Shown here: positions 18,960-26,820 of the stretch, in pieces | How positions within the stretch are numbered: the first letter of the stretch is position 1 | Layout: each line of letters opens with the position of its first letter | Origin: Streptomyces zhaozhouensis | GTDB lineage: Bacteria; Actinomycetota; Actinomycetes; Streptomycetales; Streptomycetaceae | DNA: 64,000 bases | Direction of reading: 5' to 3' | Assembly (NCBI RefSeq): GCF_900230195.1 | Contig: NZ_OCNE01000008.1 | Coordinates: 1-64,000, forward strand | Notes under the pieces: model-generated | Told to the model about the DNA's origin: nothing | Database searches by the model: none | What the model saw: only the letters and a program-made list of their open reading frames with translations | Made by a program: the position numbers and the translations under genes

Positions 18960-20141
18960 TCAGGACTGGTGAGGCGGGTGCGAGACCACGGTCAGCGGCA
19001 GGGAGGGCCGCGTCGCGCCCGGGGAGGGCGGTCGCGGCGTGCCCTCACCGGTGACGGCGGGGCAGTTCGCCGGCGTCAGCCGCACCGTGTGCTCCGCGTA
19101 GCCGGGATGGGTCTCGGCGTCGAAGTCCACATACCTGTTGCGGTAGCACCAGTTGCACTCTTCGAATCGTTTCGAAAGACCCTTCTCCCAGGCCGCGTGC
19201 TCGGCGCGCAGGTCCTGGTAGGAGGGGCCGTTCCAGATCTCCTCGAACGACGCGGTCCTGAGGTCGCCCAGCAGGTAGCTCTCGCCCGGCTGGCCGATGA
19301 GATGGTCGCAGAAGCCCACCCGGCCCGCGTAGTTGACGTAGCAGTACATCCACGGGTGCGTGCAGGTCTTGGCGGTGTGCTCGGTGAGCGCCCACTCCTC
19401 GTCGAGCGCCGCGTCGATCCGCACCTCGGTCCCCGTCTCCTCGGCGACCCGCGCCGTCTCCGCGAGGGAGGCGGCGAGCCGGTCCCGGTGGAAGCGGAGG
19501 TTGTCCGGGTCGTCATGGCCCAGCGTCACGGGATTGAGATGGACGCGGAATCCGAGCCGCCCGGCCAGCGTGACGATCTGGCTCAGCTCCTCCAAAGCGG
19601 CGGCCTGCACGACCACGTTGAGGTGAACGTTGTCCGTGCCGACCCCGCTGGCGCGTCCCTCGTCCGCCAGTATTTCGAGGTTCCGGACGATCGTCTTGAA
19701 CTTGGCGCCGCTGCGGAGGGTCTCGAAGGTCTTCTCCTCGCCCGCGTCGAACGAGACGGCGATCAGCGCCCGGTTGCGCACCAGATGCCGCCACATCTCC
19801 TCGTTCGGCACGGACAGGTTCGTCACGATCCGCACGCGGCAGCCGTAACTCAGCGTTCTGTCGACGAACTCGGGAAAACGCTTGAGGATGGTGCTTTCGC
19901 CCCAGCCGCGGAGATCCACGATCTCCGCCGTCGGGAACAGTTCCTCGGCGATCTCCTCGAACAGCTCGAAGCTCATGTTCTTGGAGCGGTCGAACGGGCC
20001 GCCTGAGCGGCACATCGGGCAGGAGAAGTTGCAGTTCTCCGTGAGTTCGACGAAGAGCGCGCGCGGTCGGCTGCGGAGCCTGGCACGTCCCTCCTCGAAT
20101 TCCCTGAGGTTCAGGACACGGTTTTCTTCGCGGGTGAGCAT
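18960..20141 (-). CDS. Radical SAM/SPASM enzyme
   Basis: The 393-residue protein has the radical SAM cluster motif CNFSCPMC (Cys37, Cys41, Cys44) and a GWGEST-like GGE region near 79-84. A C-terminal SPASM/twitch region holds cysteines near 260, 267, 278, 329 and 332, enough for auxiliary Fe-S clusters. SPASM enzymes modify peptides (crosslinks, epimerisation) or oxidise aminocyclitols, as BtrN does. No RiPP-recognition domain is evident, so either substrate class is possible. The start is the ATG at 20141. The tail after about residue 360 is proline-rich and disordered. It lies between two GT2-containing genes in the same transcription direction. Confidence 0.93.
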   Translation of the reverse strand: MLTREENRVLNLREFEEGRARLRSRPRALFVELTENCNFSCPMCRSGGPFDRSKNMSFELFEEIAEELFPTAEIVDLRGWGESTILKRFPEFVDRTLSYGCRVRIVTNLSVPNEEMWRHLVRNRALIAVSFDAGEEKTFETLRSGAKFKTIVRNLEILADEGRASGVGTDNVHLNVVVQAAALEELSQIVTLAGRLGFRVHLNPVTLGHDDPDNLRFHRDRLAASLAETARVAEETGTEVRIDAALDEEWALTEHTAKTCTHPWMYCYVNYAGRVGFCDHLIGQPGESYLLGDLRTASFEEIWNGPSYQDLRAEHAAWEKGLSKRFEECNWCYRNRYVDFDAETHPGYAEHTVRLTPANCPAVTGEGTPRPPSPGATRPSLPLTVVSHPPHQS

Positions 20142-20205
20142 GGCTGGTCCCCGACCGTCGTTGTGGCGCGGAATTGTCGCACCGGCTGCCGCGTGCGGGC
20201 GCCGG

Positions 20206-21615
20206 CTAGTACGTGATGTCAGAGAGGTGGGTGAGCGGCCACGCGGCCGGCTCCACCGTGAACGCACGGCTCGCGCCGGCGGCGTTCGACCCGCCCGCCG
20301 GTCTGTCCAGCGCGGTGAAACGGAACTGGTGGAACTCGCGGCGCAGCGCGACCGTGTGCGTCCAGAAGGGGCTGCCGGCCCCCTCAAGGGCCGCCGCCAG
20401 CTCCGGGTCCGGCACGGCGGGCGGCGCGGTGGCCGCGTCGCTCAGGACGATGACGCGGCGCGCGCAGCGCAGCGCCTCGGCGATCACCCGGCACGCGGTG
20501 GCCTCGGGCAGCGCCCGCCAGTAGTCGGTGAGGACGGCCACGTCCGCCTGCCCGTCCTCGAACGGCAGCCGCGTCCCGAGCAGCCGGTAGGACCGGCCCT
20601 CGACCTCGTCGGCCGTCGGGCCGACGGTCAGCGTCGGCGCGGGCAGGGACGGGGGCCAGGCGTCGGCGGCGCCGATCAGCAGGGTGGTCTCCGCGCCGGC
20701 CAGCGCCTCGGTGGTCCGCGGCAGCGCGGACAGGTGCGCCGTGTCGACGGCCTCGGGGGCGAGACGGTCGCGGAACCGCGTCAACGCGGGCAGCGCCGCG
20801 CGGGCGTTCACGATGTCGAAGCTGCACACGGCCTCCACCTCCAGCGTGGGGTGGCGGCGGAGCAGGACGAGGTCGTTGCGCCGGTCCCGCAGCAACTCGG
20901 TGTGCCGGTCGCGGGGATGCGGCTGGTGCAGCGCGCGGGAGTCCGGCAGGAAGACGGTCGGCAGCCCGGCCAGCGACAGGCGCAGCCCCAGCTCGACGTC
21001 CTCGACGCCCTTGACGTCGAAGTCCTCGTCGAAGCCGCCGACCGCCTCGAACGCGTCGCGCGGGACGCTGACGTTGCAGGTCCAGAAGAACGCCCAGTCG
21101 CTGCTCCTGGGCTCGGCGAGCAGCTCCGTCAGCGGGTCGTGCAGCAGGCCGACCGTGGCGGCCTTCGCGAAGACCTCGGGCGCCGACTCCCAGTTCCATT
21201 CGCCGCCGATCCGCAGCTCCCAGGTCTCCGGCGTGAGCTCCCTGCCGTGGGTGTAACCGGAGGCCGCCACCCGCCGCTCGCGCTGTGTCGCGAGATGGAC
21301 GGCCAGCATGTCGGGATGGGCGAGACAGTCGACGTCGAGGAAGACGAGGAGCTCCGCGGCGGCTAATCGGGCTCCCTGGTTTCTGGCCCCGGAGGCGCCC
21401 ACCGCCTTTTCGTTCCTGACCACCTGGAGATTGAGCGAGGACAGTGCTGCCGCCGATTTCCGGACAAGTGCGCGGGCGTCCTCACGAGATCCGTCGTCGA
21501 CGACGATTACCTCGAAGTCGGTGGTGGGGAGCGTCTGTCGGGTGAGGCTCCGAAGAGTTCTGAGGAGTTCTTTCGGTCGATTGTGCGCGGGTACCACAAC
21601 AGAAACGTCGGTCAC
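20206..21615 (-). CDS. GT2 glycosyltransferase with methyltransferase-like C-terminal region; contains a TTA codon
   Basis: Residues 1-~240 are a classic GT-A fold: VSVVVPAHNRPKELLRTL, VIVVDDGS at 37-44, GARNQGA and the DxD in FLDVDC at 92-97. FWTCNVSVPRDAFEAVGGFDE is the acceptor-loop signature. Residues ~290-400 (LGTRLPFEDGQADVAVL and EALRCARRVIVL) resemble the second half of a class I methyltransferase without a glycine motif, probably a degenerate domain. The GTG start at 21615 is backed by AGGAAG upstream and by the promoter at 21674-21703; longer frames would start inside that promoter. Codon 84 is TTA (bases 21364-21366), a rare leucine codon in this window. It makes the first gene of the operon a candidate for bldA control. 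Confidence 0.9.
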   Translation of the reverse strand: MTDVSVVVPAHNRPKELLRTLRSLTRQTLPTTDFEVIVVDDGSREDARALVRKSAAALSSLNLQVVRNEKAVGASGARNQGARLAAAELLVFLDVDCLAHPDMLAVHLATQRERRVAASGYTHGRELTPETWELRIGGEWNWESAPEVFAKAATVGLLHDPLTELLAEPRSSDWAFFWTCNVSVPRDAFEAVGGFDEDFDVKGVEDVELGLRLSLAGLPTVFLPDSRALHQPHPRDRHTELLRDRRNDLVLLRRHPTLEVEAVCSFDIVNARAALPALTRFRDRLAPEAVDTAHLSALPRTTEALAGAETTLLIGAADAWPPSLPAPTLTVGPTADEVEGRSYRLLGTRLPFEDGQADVAVLTDYWRALPEATACRVIAEALRCARRVIVLSDAATAPPAVPDPELAAALEGAGSPFWTHTVALRREFHQFRFTALDRPAGGSNAAGASRAFTVEPAAWPLTHLSDITY

Positions 21616-21673
21616 GAGGACACAGCTTCCTGTGTGAAGTAGGCGGGCATCGAACAGCCCAAAGGCGAAAAGA

Positions 21674-21703
21674 AGCGTAGGCATCTAGTTGCCACTCGGT
21701 CAA
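21674..21703 (-). promoter_or_regulatory. Promoter for the minus-strand biosynthetic operon
   Basis: On the minus strand TTGACC (21703-21698), an 18-base spacer and TACGCT (21679-21674) form a good sigma-70-type promoter. It lies about 60 bases before the GTG start of the GT2 gene. It argues against the in-frame ATG at 21684 and the out-of-frame ATG at 21712 being the true gene start. Confidence 0.6.
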
Positions 21704-21940
21704 GGGCGCCATGACGCCCCCTCAGATTCCGCCGGATTGCTCATTTCGTCCGGTTTGGCCGTGGCCGCGGTCGGTATGGCGGGAGGCGTCCCACCTGCGT
21801 GGATGCCAAACCCTTGTTCTCCCATATGTTTTGCCCGGCAGGTGCGCGAAGCGCCCGGAAAAGGTCGCCCAGTTACCGCGCGATGAACGAACAATTACCG
21901 CAGTGAGTTCAGGGCGTCCTGAAGGTGCGATAAACGGCTG

Positions 21941-21970
21941 CTGACACGCCGCTCCGGCATGATCTATGGT
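21941..21970 (+). promoter_or_regulatory. Promoter for the ABC exporter, probably leaderless
   Basis: CTGACA (21941-21946), an 18-base spacer and TATGGT (21965-21970) are followed by seven bases and then ATG at 21978. This geometry predicts a transcript starting at or next to that ATG, i.e. a leaderless mRNA. The 350-bp divergent region between the GT2 and exporter genes is less GC-rich than the genes and holds short ORFs, none convincing. Confidence 0.55.
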
Positions 21971-21977
21971 GACGCGA

Positions 21978-23771
21978 ATGGTGGATTCGCAGCTGAATCT
22001 TGAGATCCCCGACTCCCGCGGCCCGAAGCGCTATCTCCTGTGGATGACCGCCCGCCAGCGGCGCCGCGTCGCCCTCGACACGGTCCTGGTCAGCGGCCAG
22101 ATGGTCGGCCTGGCGCTGATGCCCTACCTGCTGGCGCGCACCATCGACGACGGACTCGGCGACGGGGACTCCGCGACCTCCGGCGCGCTGCTCGGCTGGG
22201 TCGCCGCCCTGCTGGGCGTCGGCGTGCTCAACGCGTGGCTGGGCGTCCTCCGCCACCGCACGATGACCCGTATCCGCATGGACGCCATCTACCGCACCGT
22301 GCACGCCGTCGTCGCCCACGCGATGCGCCTCGGCGCGGCCCTGCCGCGCCGGGTCACCGTCGGCGAGGCCGTCACCATCGGCTTCGGCGACGCCGGCGTG
22401 ATCGCCACCGTGCTGGCGGTCATCGGACCCGCGATCGGCGCCGTCTGCGCGTACGCGGTGGTCGCCGGGCTGATGTGGACCGTCTCGCCGCCGCTGGCCG
22501 CCGTCGTCCTGCTCTGCGTGCCCCTGCTGGGCGCGCTGGTCGGCCCGCTGCTGCGGCGGCTCCAGGCCGTCGAGGCGACATACCGGGAAGGACAGGGCGC
22601 GCTCGCCGCGCGGATCGGGGACCTCGTCGGAGGGCTGCGCGTCCTCAACGGCCTCGGGGGCAAGGCGGTCTTCGCCTCCCGCTACCGCGAGTCCTCGCGC
22701 GCGCTGCGCGAGGAGGGATACCGCGTCGGCGCGGTGACCAGCTGGATCGGGGCACTCGGCGTGGGCCTGCCCACGCTCTTCCTCGCCGTCGTGATGTGGC
22801 TCGCCGCGCGGATGGCGGCCCAGGGGGACATCACCGTCGGCGAGTTGGTGGCCGTCTACGGCTACGCCGCCGTCCTGGTGGTGCCGGTCTCCTCGCTGAT
22901 CGACGTCGGCCACGACTACGCGCGCGGCCTCGTCGCGGTCGGCCGGGTCGTGCGCTTCCTGCGGCTGGCCCCGGACGGGCCGGCGCCCGCCGGCCGCGCC
23001 GAGGCGCCGGCCGCCGAGCCGCCCGCCGGGCCCGCCGTCCTGCACGACCCGGACTCCGGCGTCACCCTGGCGCCCGGCGCGCTGACCGCGCTGGTCAGCG
23101 CCCGCCCCGCGGAGTCGGCCGCGGTCGTCGAACGCCTGGGCCGGTTCACCGGCTCGGCCGCCACCTGGGGCGGTGTCCGCCTCGACGCGCTCGCGCCGGA
23201 GCGGGTCAGGGCGCGGATCCTCCTCGCCGACAACGAGGCCGACCTCTTCGCCGGAACGCTGCGCGACGTCGTCGCCGGCGCCCGGGACGCGGACCCGGCG
23301 GCGGTGTCCGCCGCCCTCGCCGCGGCCATGGCCCGGGACATCGTGGACGCGCTGCCCCACGGTCTGGACTCCCGGATCGAGGCCCAGGGCCGCAACCTCT
23401 CCGGCGGCCAGCGGCAGCGTCTCCGGCTGGCGCGGGCGCTGCGTGCCGACCCCGAGGTGCTGCTTGCCGTCGAGCCCACCTCGGCGGTCGACGCGCACAC
23501 CGAGGCGGCGCTCGCCGACGGGCTGCGCGCCGCCCGCGCGGGCCGCACCACCGCCGTCACCACCTCCTCGCCGCTGCTGCTCGACCGGGCGGACACCGTG
23601 CACTTCCTCGTGGCCGGCCGGGTCGTGGCCACCGGCGACCACCGCGGCCTGCTCGCCGAGCACCCCGACTACCGCCGGCTCGTCGCCCGCGAGGCGGACG
23701 CCCCCCGCGAGGCGGACGCCCCCCGCGACGCGGCCGCCCAAGCCCCGGCCACGCCGGAGACCGTCCGATGA
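21978..23771 (+). CDS. ABC exporter subunit A (half-transporter with degenerate Walker A)
   Basis: This half-size ABC exporter has about 597 residues. Its type IV transmembrane domain of about six helices covers residues ~20-320, and the nucleotide-binding domain is C-terminal. The signature LSGGQRQRLRLARAL is intact near 470, but the Walker A position reads LTALVSARPAESAAVVERL, with no GxxGxGKS/T. Walker B is altered to VLLAVEPTSAVD. It should therefore donate a working signature but a dead nucleotide site. A second ATG at 21966 has no ribosome site; I chose 21978 from the leaderless promoter geometry. The tail carries an Ala/Pro-rich repeat (EADAPR twice). The stop overlaps the next gene (ATGA), making a heterodimer with it. 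Confidence 0.92.
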   Translation: MVDSQLNLEIPDSRGPKRYLLWMTARQRRRVALDTVLVSGQMVGLALMPYLLARTIDDGLGDGDSATSGALLGWVAALLGVGVLNAWLGVLRHRTMTRIRMDAIYRTVHAVVAHAMRLGAALPRRVTVGEAVTIGFGDAGVIATVLAVIGPAIGAVCAYAVVAGLMWTVSPPLAAVVLLCVPLLGALVGPLLRRLQAVEATYREGQGALAARIGDLVGGLRVLNGLGGKAVFASRYRESSRALREEGYRVGAVTSWIGALGVGLPTLFLAVVMWLAARMAAQGDITVGELVAVYGYAAVLVVPVSSLIDVGHDYARGLVAVGRVVRFLRLAPDGPAPAGRAEAPAAEPPAGPAVLHDPDSGVTLAPGALTALVSARPAESAAVVERLGRFTGSAATWGGVRLDALAPERVRARILLADNEADLFAGTLRDVVAGARDADPAAVSAALAAAMARDIVDALPHGLDSRIEAQGRNLSGGQRQRLRLARALRADPEVLLAVEPTSAVDAHTEAALADGLRAARAGRTTAVTTSSPLLLDRADTVHFLVAGRVVATGDHRGLLAEHPDYRRLVAREADAPREADAPRDAAAQAPATPETVR

Positions 23772-25567
23772 CCGCCTCCGGGGAGCCGCACGACGGCCAA
23801 CTGCCCGTCGCACCGCCGCCCGAGGTGCGCCGCGCCGCCGTCGCGCTGATCCGCGGCGACCGCGCCGCGTTCACCGCCGCGATCGTGCTCAACGCGCTGG
23901 CCGCCGTCGCCGGCCTCGCCGGCCCCTGGCTGCTCGGTCGCATCGTCGACGAGGTCGACTCGGGGGCCGGGCCGGCCGGCGTCGAACGGCTCGCGCTGGC
24001 CATGCCGGTCTTCGCGCTGGCGCAGATCGTCCTGGCCCGTCAGGCGCGCCACCTCGGGCACCGGTTCGGCGAACGCGCCTCCGCGCGCGTCAGGGAGCGC
24101 TTCGTCGAACGGGTCCTCGCGCTTCCCGCCTCCGCCGTCGAACGCGCCGGCGTGGGCGACCTGACGACGCGCGGCACGACCGACGTCGCGGCGGTCGGCC
24201 ACACCCTGCGCGACATCGGCCCCGAGATGTTCCTCGCGGCGACCCAGGCGCTGCTCGTGCTGGTCGCGGTCTTCCTCGTCCACCCGCTGCTCGGCCTGAT
24301 CGGGGTGGCCGGGCTCGCCGGGATCTGGTTCGCCGTGCGCTGGTACCTGCGCCGGGCGCGGGCCGCCTACCTCGCCGAGGGCGCGGCGACCTCCGCGCTG
24401 GCGGAGCAGTTGTCCGCCACCGTCGGGGGCGCTCGCACCGTCGAGGCGCTGTCCCTGCGACGGCGGCGCCTGGACGTCTGCCGGGAGGCGGTCGCGACGA
24501 GCCGGGGCACCAGGGAACGCACGCTCTTCCTGCGCAGCGTGCTCTTCCCCGCCGTCGACGTCTCCTATGTCCTGCCCGTCGCCGGGGTGCTGCTGCTCGG
24601 CGGCGCGCTGCACGAGCACGGCGCGGTGAGCCTGGGCTCCGTGGTCGCCGTCGCCCTCTATCTGCGGCAGCTGGCCCAGCCGTTGGACGTGATCCTGCAA
24701 CGCCTGGAGCAGTTGCAGAGCAGCGGCGCCTCGTTCGCCAGGGTCGAGGGCGTCGGTGCTCTCCCGCCCCGGCGGCGGGGCGCGTCGCCGGTGCCCGCCG
24801 ACGACCGGATCGAGGTGGCCGACGCGCGCTTCGCCTACGACGGCGGCGCCGACGTGCTGCACGGCGTCGACCTCGCGGTGCGGCCCGGCGAACGGCTGGC
24901 GGTCGTCGGCCGGTCCGGCGCGGGGAAGTCGACGCTCGGCCGCCTGCTGGCCGGCATCGACGCCCCCCGCTCCGGCACCGTCGCCGTGGGCGGGGTGCCG
25001 ATCGCGGCGCTGGACCCCGCCCGGCTGCGGCGCCAGGTCGTGCTCGTCACCCAGGAACACCACGTCTTCCTGGGCACCGTCCGGGACAATCTGCGGATCG
25101 CCGCCGAGTCCGCCGACGACGGCCGGCTGCACGCGGCCCTGGCCGCCGTCGGCGCCGACTGGGTCCGGGAGCTGCCGCGGGGCCTGGACACCGTGCTGGG
25201 CGCCGGCGGCCATCGCGCCGACACCGCGCAGGCCCAGCAACTGGCCCTGGCGCGCGTGGTGCTGGCCGACCCGCACACCGTGATCCTCGACGAGGCCACG
25301 GCGCTGCTCGACCCGCGCACCGCGCGCCACACCGAACGCGCCCTCGCCGCCGTCCTGGAGGGCCGCACCGTCATCGCCATCGCGCACCGCCTGCACACCG
25401 CCCACGACGCGGACCGGGTGGTGCTGATGGAGAACGGCCGGGTGGTCGAACTCGGCACCCACGCCGAGCGGATGGCCGCCGGCGGCGCCTACGCGGCGCT
25501 CTGGCGCTCCTGGCACGGCGCGCCGCACGACGCGCGCCGCGACACCGCGCGCCCCGGCGCGCGATGA
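23768..25567 (+). CDS. ABC exporter subunit B (half-transporter with degenerate signature motif)
   Basis: This is the 599-residue partner half-transporter. Transmembrane helices cover residues ~30-300. The nucleotide-binding domain has an intact Walker A GRSGAGKSTLGRLLAG near 378, Q-loop LVTQEHHVFLGTVRDN, Walker B VILDEATALLD near 505 and the switch histidine in AIAHRLHTA. The signature position is degenerate (GAGGHRADTAQAQQLALAR instead of LSGGQ). Combined with subunit A, exactly one complete composite site can form: Walker A from B plus signature from A. Translational coupling to A supports the heterodimer. Its place between the biosynthetic genes and an APH-like kinase fits export of the cluster product. 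Confidence 0.93.
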   Translation: MTASGEPHDGQLPVAPPPEVRRAAVALIRGDRAAFTAAIVLNALAAVAGLAGPWLLGRIVDEVDSGAGPAGVERLALAMPVFALAQIVLARQARHLGHRFGERASARVRERFVERVLALPASAVERAGVGDLTTRGTTDVAAVGHTLRDIGPEMFLAATQALLVLVAVFLVHPLLGLIGVAGLAGIWFAVRWYLRRARAAYLAEGAATSALAEQLSATVGGARTVEALSLRRRRLDVCREAVATSRGTRERTLFLRSVLFPAVDVSYVLPVAGVLLLGGALHEHGAVSLGSVVAVALYLRQLAQPLDVILQRLEQLQSSGASFARVEGVGALPPRRRGASPVPADDRIEVADARFAYDGGADVLHGVDLAVRPGERLAVVGRSGAGKSTLGRLLAGIDAPRSGTVAVGGVPIAALDPARLRRQVVLVTQEHHVFLGTVRDNLRIAAESADDGRLHAALAAVGADWVRELPRGLDTVLGAGGHRADTAQAQQLALARVVLADPHTVILDEATALLDPRTARHTERALAAVLEGRTVIAIAHRLHTAHDADRVVLMENGRVVELGTHAERMAAGGAYAALWRSWHGAPHDARRDTARPGAR

Positions 25568-25734
25568 GCGCCCCCCGAGGCCCCGGGCCCCGCCCGTCCA
25601 CCGCGCGCGTCCTTCACGTCCGTCGCGTCCGTCGCGTCCGTCGCGCCGAGCCCGTTCCGGCACAGCCCGTTCCGGAACAGCCCGTTCCACCGAGCCCGTT
25701 CCACAGAAAAGGGGAGTCACGGCCATGCGTGTGA
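25564..25734 (+). CDS. Small repeat-rich ORF, candidate precursor peptide (speculative)
   Basis: This 56-codon frame starts at an ATG overlapping the exporter stop (ATGA) and ends ten bases inside the APH-like gene. The peptide is basic and proline-rich: a triple VRR run from a 9-bp DNA repeat, followed by PVPAQ-PVPEQ-PVPPS from a 15-bp repeat, then one cysteine before the end. Both repeat lengths are multiples of three, which keeps the frame. Multi-core precursors are known for TfuA/YcaO products such as the thiovarsolins. Against it, there is no good ribosome site, no leader resembling a known family, and 9-bp microrepeats also occur elsewhere in the window. It may be plain intergenic DNA. 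Confidence 0.3.
   Translation: MSAPRGPGPRPSTARVLHVRRVRRVRRAEPVPAQPVPEQPVPPSPFHRKGESRPCV
25621..25702. repeat. Two adjacent microrepeats (9 bp x3 and ~15 bp x4)
   Basis: CGTCGCGTC occurs three times in tandem from 25621, the last copy altered in one base. It is followed by four copies of AGCCCGTTCC at 25649, 25664, 25679 and 25693, in units of 15, 15 and 14 bases. They lie between the exporter and the APH-like gene, just before that gene's AAAAGGGGAG ribosome site. Confidence 0.85.
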
Positions 25735-26723
25735 GCATCGCGGAGTCCGCCGACCATCTCGCGGCCCTCTACGGACTCGGTCCGGGGCCCTGGACGTTGC
25801 GCCCCGTCGCGCGCGGCGCGACGGGGCGGGTGTGGCGGCTGTCGGGGGAGGGGGAGGGGGCCGACTGGGCGGTCAAGGAGCTGCTCTTCGGTTTCGACGC
25901 CGGGCAGGTGCGCGACGAGGCGGCGCTCCGGGACGCCGCCGTGGCGCGCGGCGTCCCGGCGCCCCGCTTCCTGGCCAGCCGCGACGGGAGCCACACCCCG
26001 GCGCTGCCCGCGGAGTTCGGCCCCGGCCACGTGAAGCTCTACGAGTGGGTCGAGGGCGTCCCGGTCGAGCCCACCGCCCCCGACGTCCTGGACTGGGTGG
26101 GCGCCACCCTGGCCCGGATCCACCTGGCGGGGGTGGCGGCCCGTGAGGCCCCCGACGACTGGTACCAGCGCGCCCCCGGGGCCGACGACTGGACGCGACT
26201 GCTGGCCGACGCGCGCGCCGCCGGTGCCCCCTGGGCCGGGGACCTCGCCGCGTTCCACGAGAGCTCCGTCGCCGCCCTCTCCCCGCACATCGCGCCGGCC
26301 GCCGACGACCAGCTGCTGGTCTCCCACCGCGACCTCCAGCCGCAGAACGTGCTGCGGGACGCGCGCGGCCCGGTGCTGCTGGACTGGGACGACACCGGGC
26401 CGACCACCGCCGAACGCGAGCTGGCGAGCGTGCTCTACATGTGGTCGGGCCGGCAGCGTCCGCGCGCCGAGGCCGCCCGCCGGCTGTGGCGCGCCTACCG
26501 GGACGCCGGCGGTCCGGGACGGGTGCGCGACCTGGACTCGTTCTCCGCGTTCCTCGCCGGCACCCTCAACTTCCTGTATGTGCAGGCGCGTGACGCCGTC
26601 AACCCCGAACTGGGCGCGCGGCAGCGCGCGTTCGCCGACGCGCAGGTGCCCGCCTTCCTGCCGGACATGCCGCGTTCCGAGACGCTCTCCCGACTCGTCG
26701 AGGCGGTCGACGGCACCCCCTGA
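25725..26723 (+). CDS. APH/choline-kinase family phosphotransferase
   Basis: The 332-residue protein has the aminoglycoside-phosphotransferase fold. The ATP-binding lysine is in WAVKELLFGF near residue 47, the catalytic loop is SHRDLQPQNVL near 200 and the metal-binding LLDWDDTGP lies near 220. Members phosphorylate small molecules: aminoglycosides, macrolides, choline, homoserine, or pathway intermediates as in thioamitide clusters. The ATG at 25725 follows GGGGAG. Its location at the end of the exporter operon suggests self-resistance by product phosphorylation, or a late tailoring step. The sequence does not separate these two. Confidence 0.9.
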   Translation: MRVSIAESADHLAALYGLGPGPWTLRPVARGATGRVWRLSGEGEGADWAVKELLFGFDAGQVRDEAALRDAAVARGVPAPRFLASRDGSHTPALPAEFGPGHVKLYEWVEGVPVEPTAPDVLDWVGATLARIHLAGVAAREAPDDWYQRAPGADDWTRLLADARAAGAPWAGDLAAFHESSVAALSPHIAPAADDQLLVSHRDLQPQNVLRDARGPVLLDWDDTGPTTAERELASVLYMWSGRQRPRAEAARRLWRAYRDAGGPGRVRDLDSFSAFLAGTLNFLYVQARDAVNPELGARQRAFADAQVPAFLPDMPRSETLSRLVEAVDGTP

Positions 26724-26766
26724 CACGCCCCCCTGACACGGCCCCCGACGCGCCCTTTGACGCGTT

Positions 26767-26811
26767 CCCGGGGTCCGACCGCGCGGCGGCACCGCGCGGC
26801 CGGACCCCGGG
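26767..26811. terminator. Bidirectional hairpin between the APH-like gene and alpha-xylosidase
   Basis: A 20-base stem begins CCCGGGGTCCG on the left and ends CGGACCCCGGG on the right, with one wobble pair and a five-base loop. It lies between two convergent genes and marks the right edge of the putative biosynthetic cluster. Confidence 0.85.
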
Positions 26812-26820
26812 GGGCGAGGG

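Noticed and set aside
21482..21712. Small minus-strand ORF beginning at an ATG at 21712 with GAGGGG upstream, considered as a precursor peptide
   Set aside because: Its first codons coincide with the -35/-10 promoter of the GT2 gene and it runs out of frame into that gene; the promoter explanation is simpler.
21689..21894. Short ORFs on both strands in the divergent promoter region, one with a GLAVAAVGMAGG-like hydrophobic stretch
   Set aside because: No ribosome site, no leader similarity, and both overlap each other in a regulatory region.
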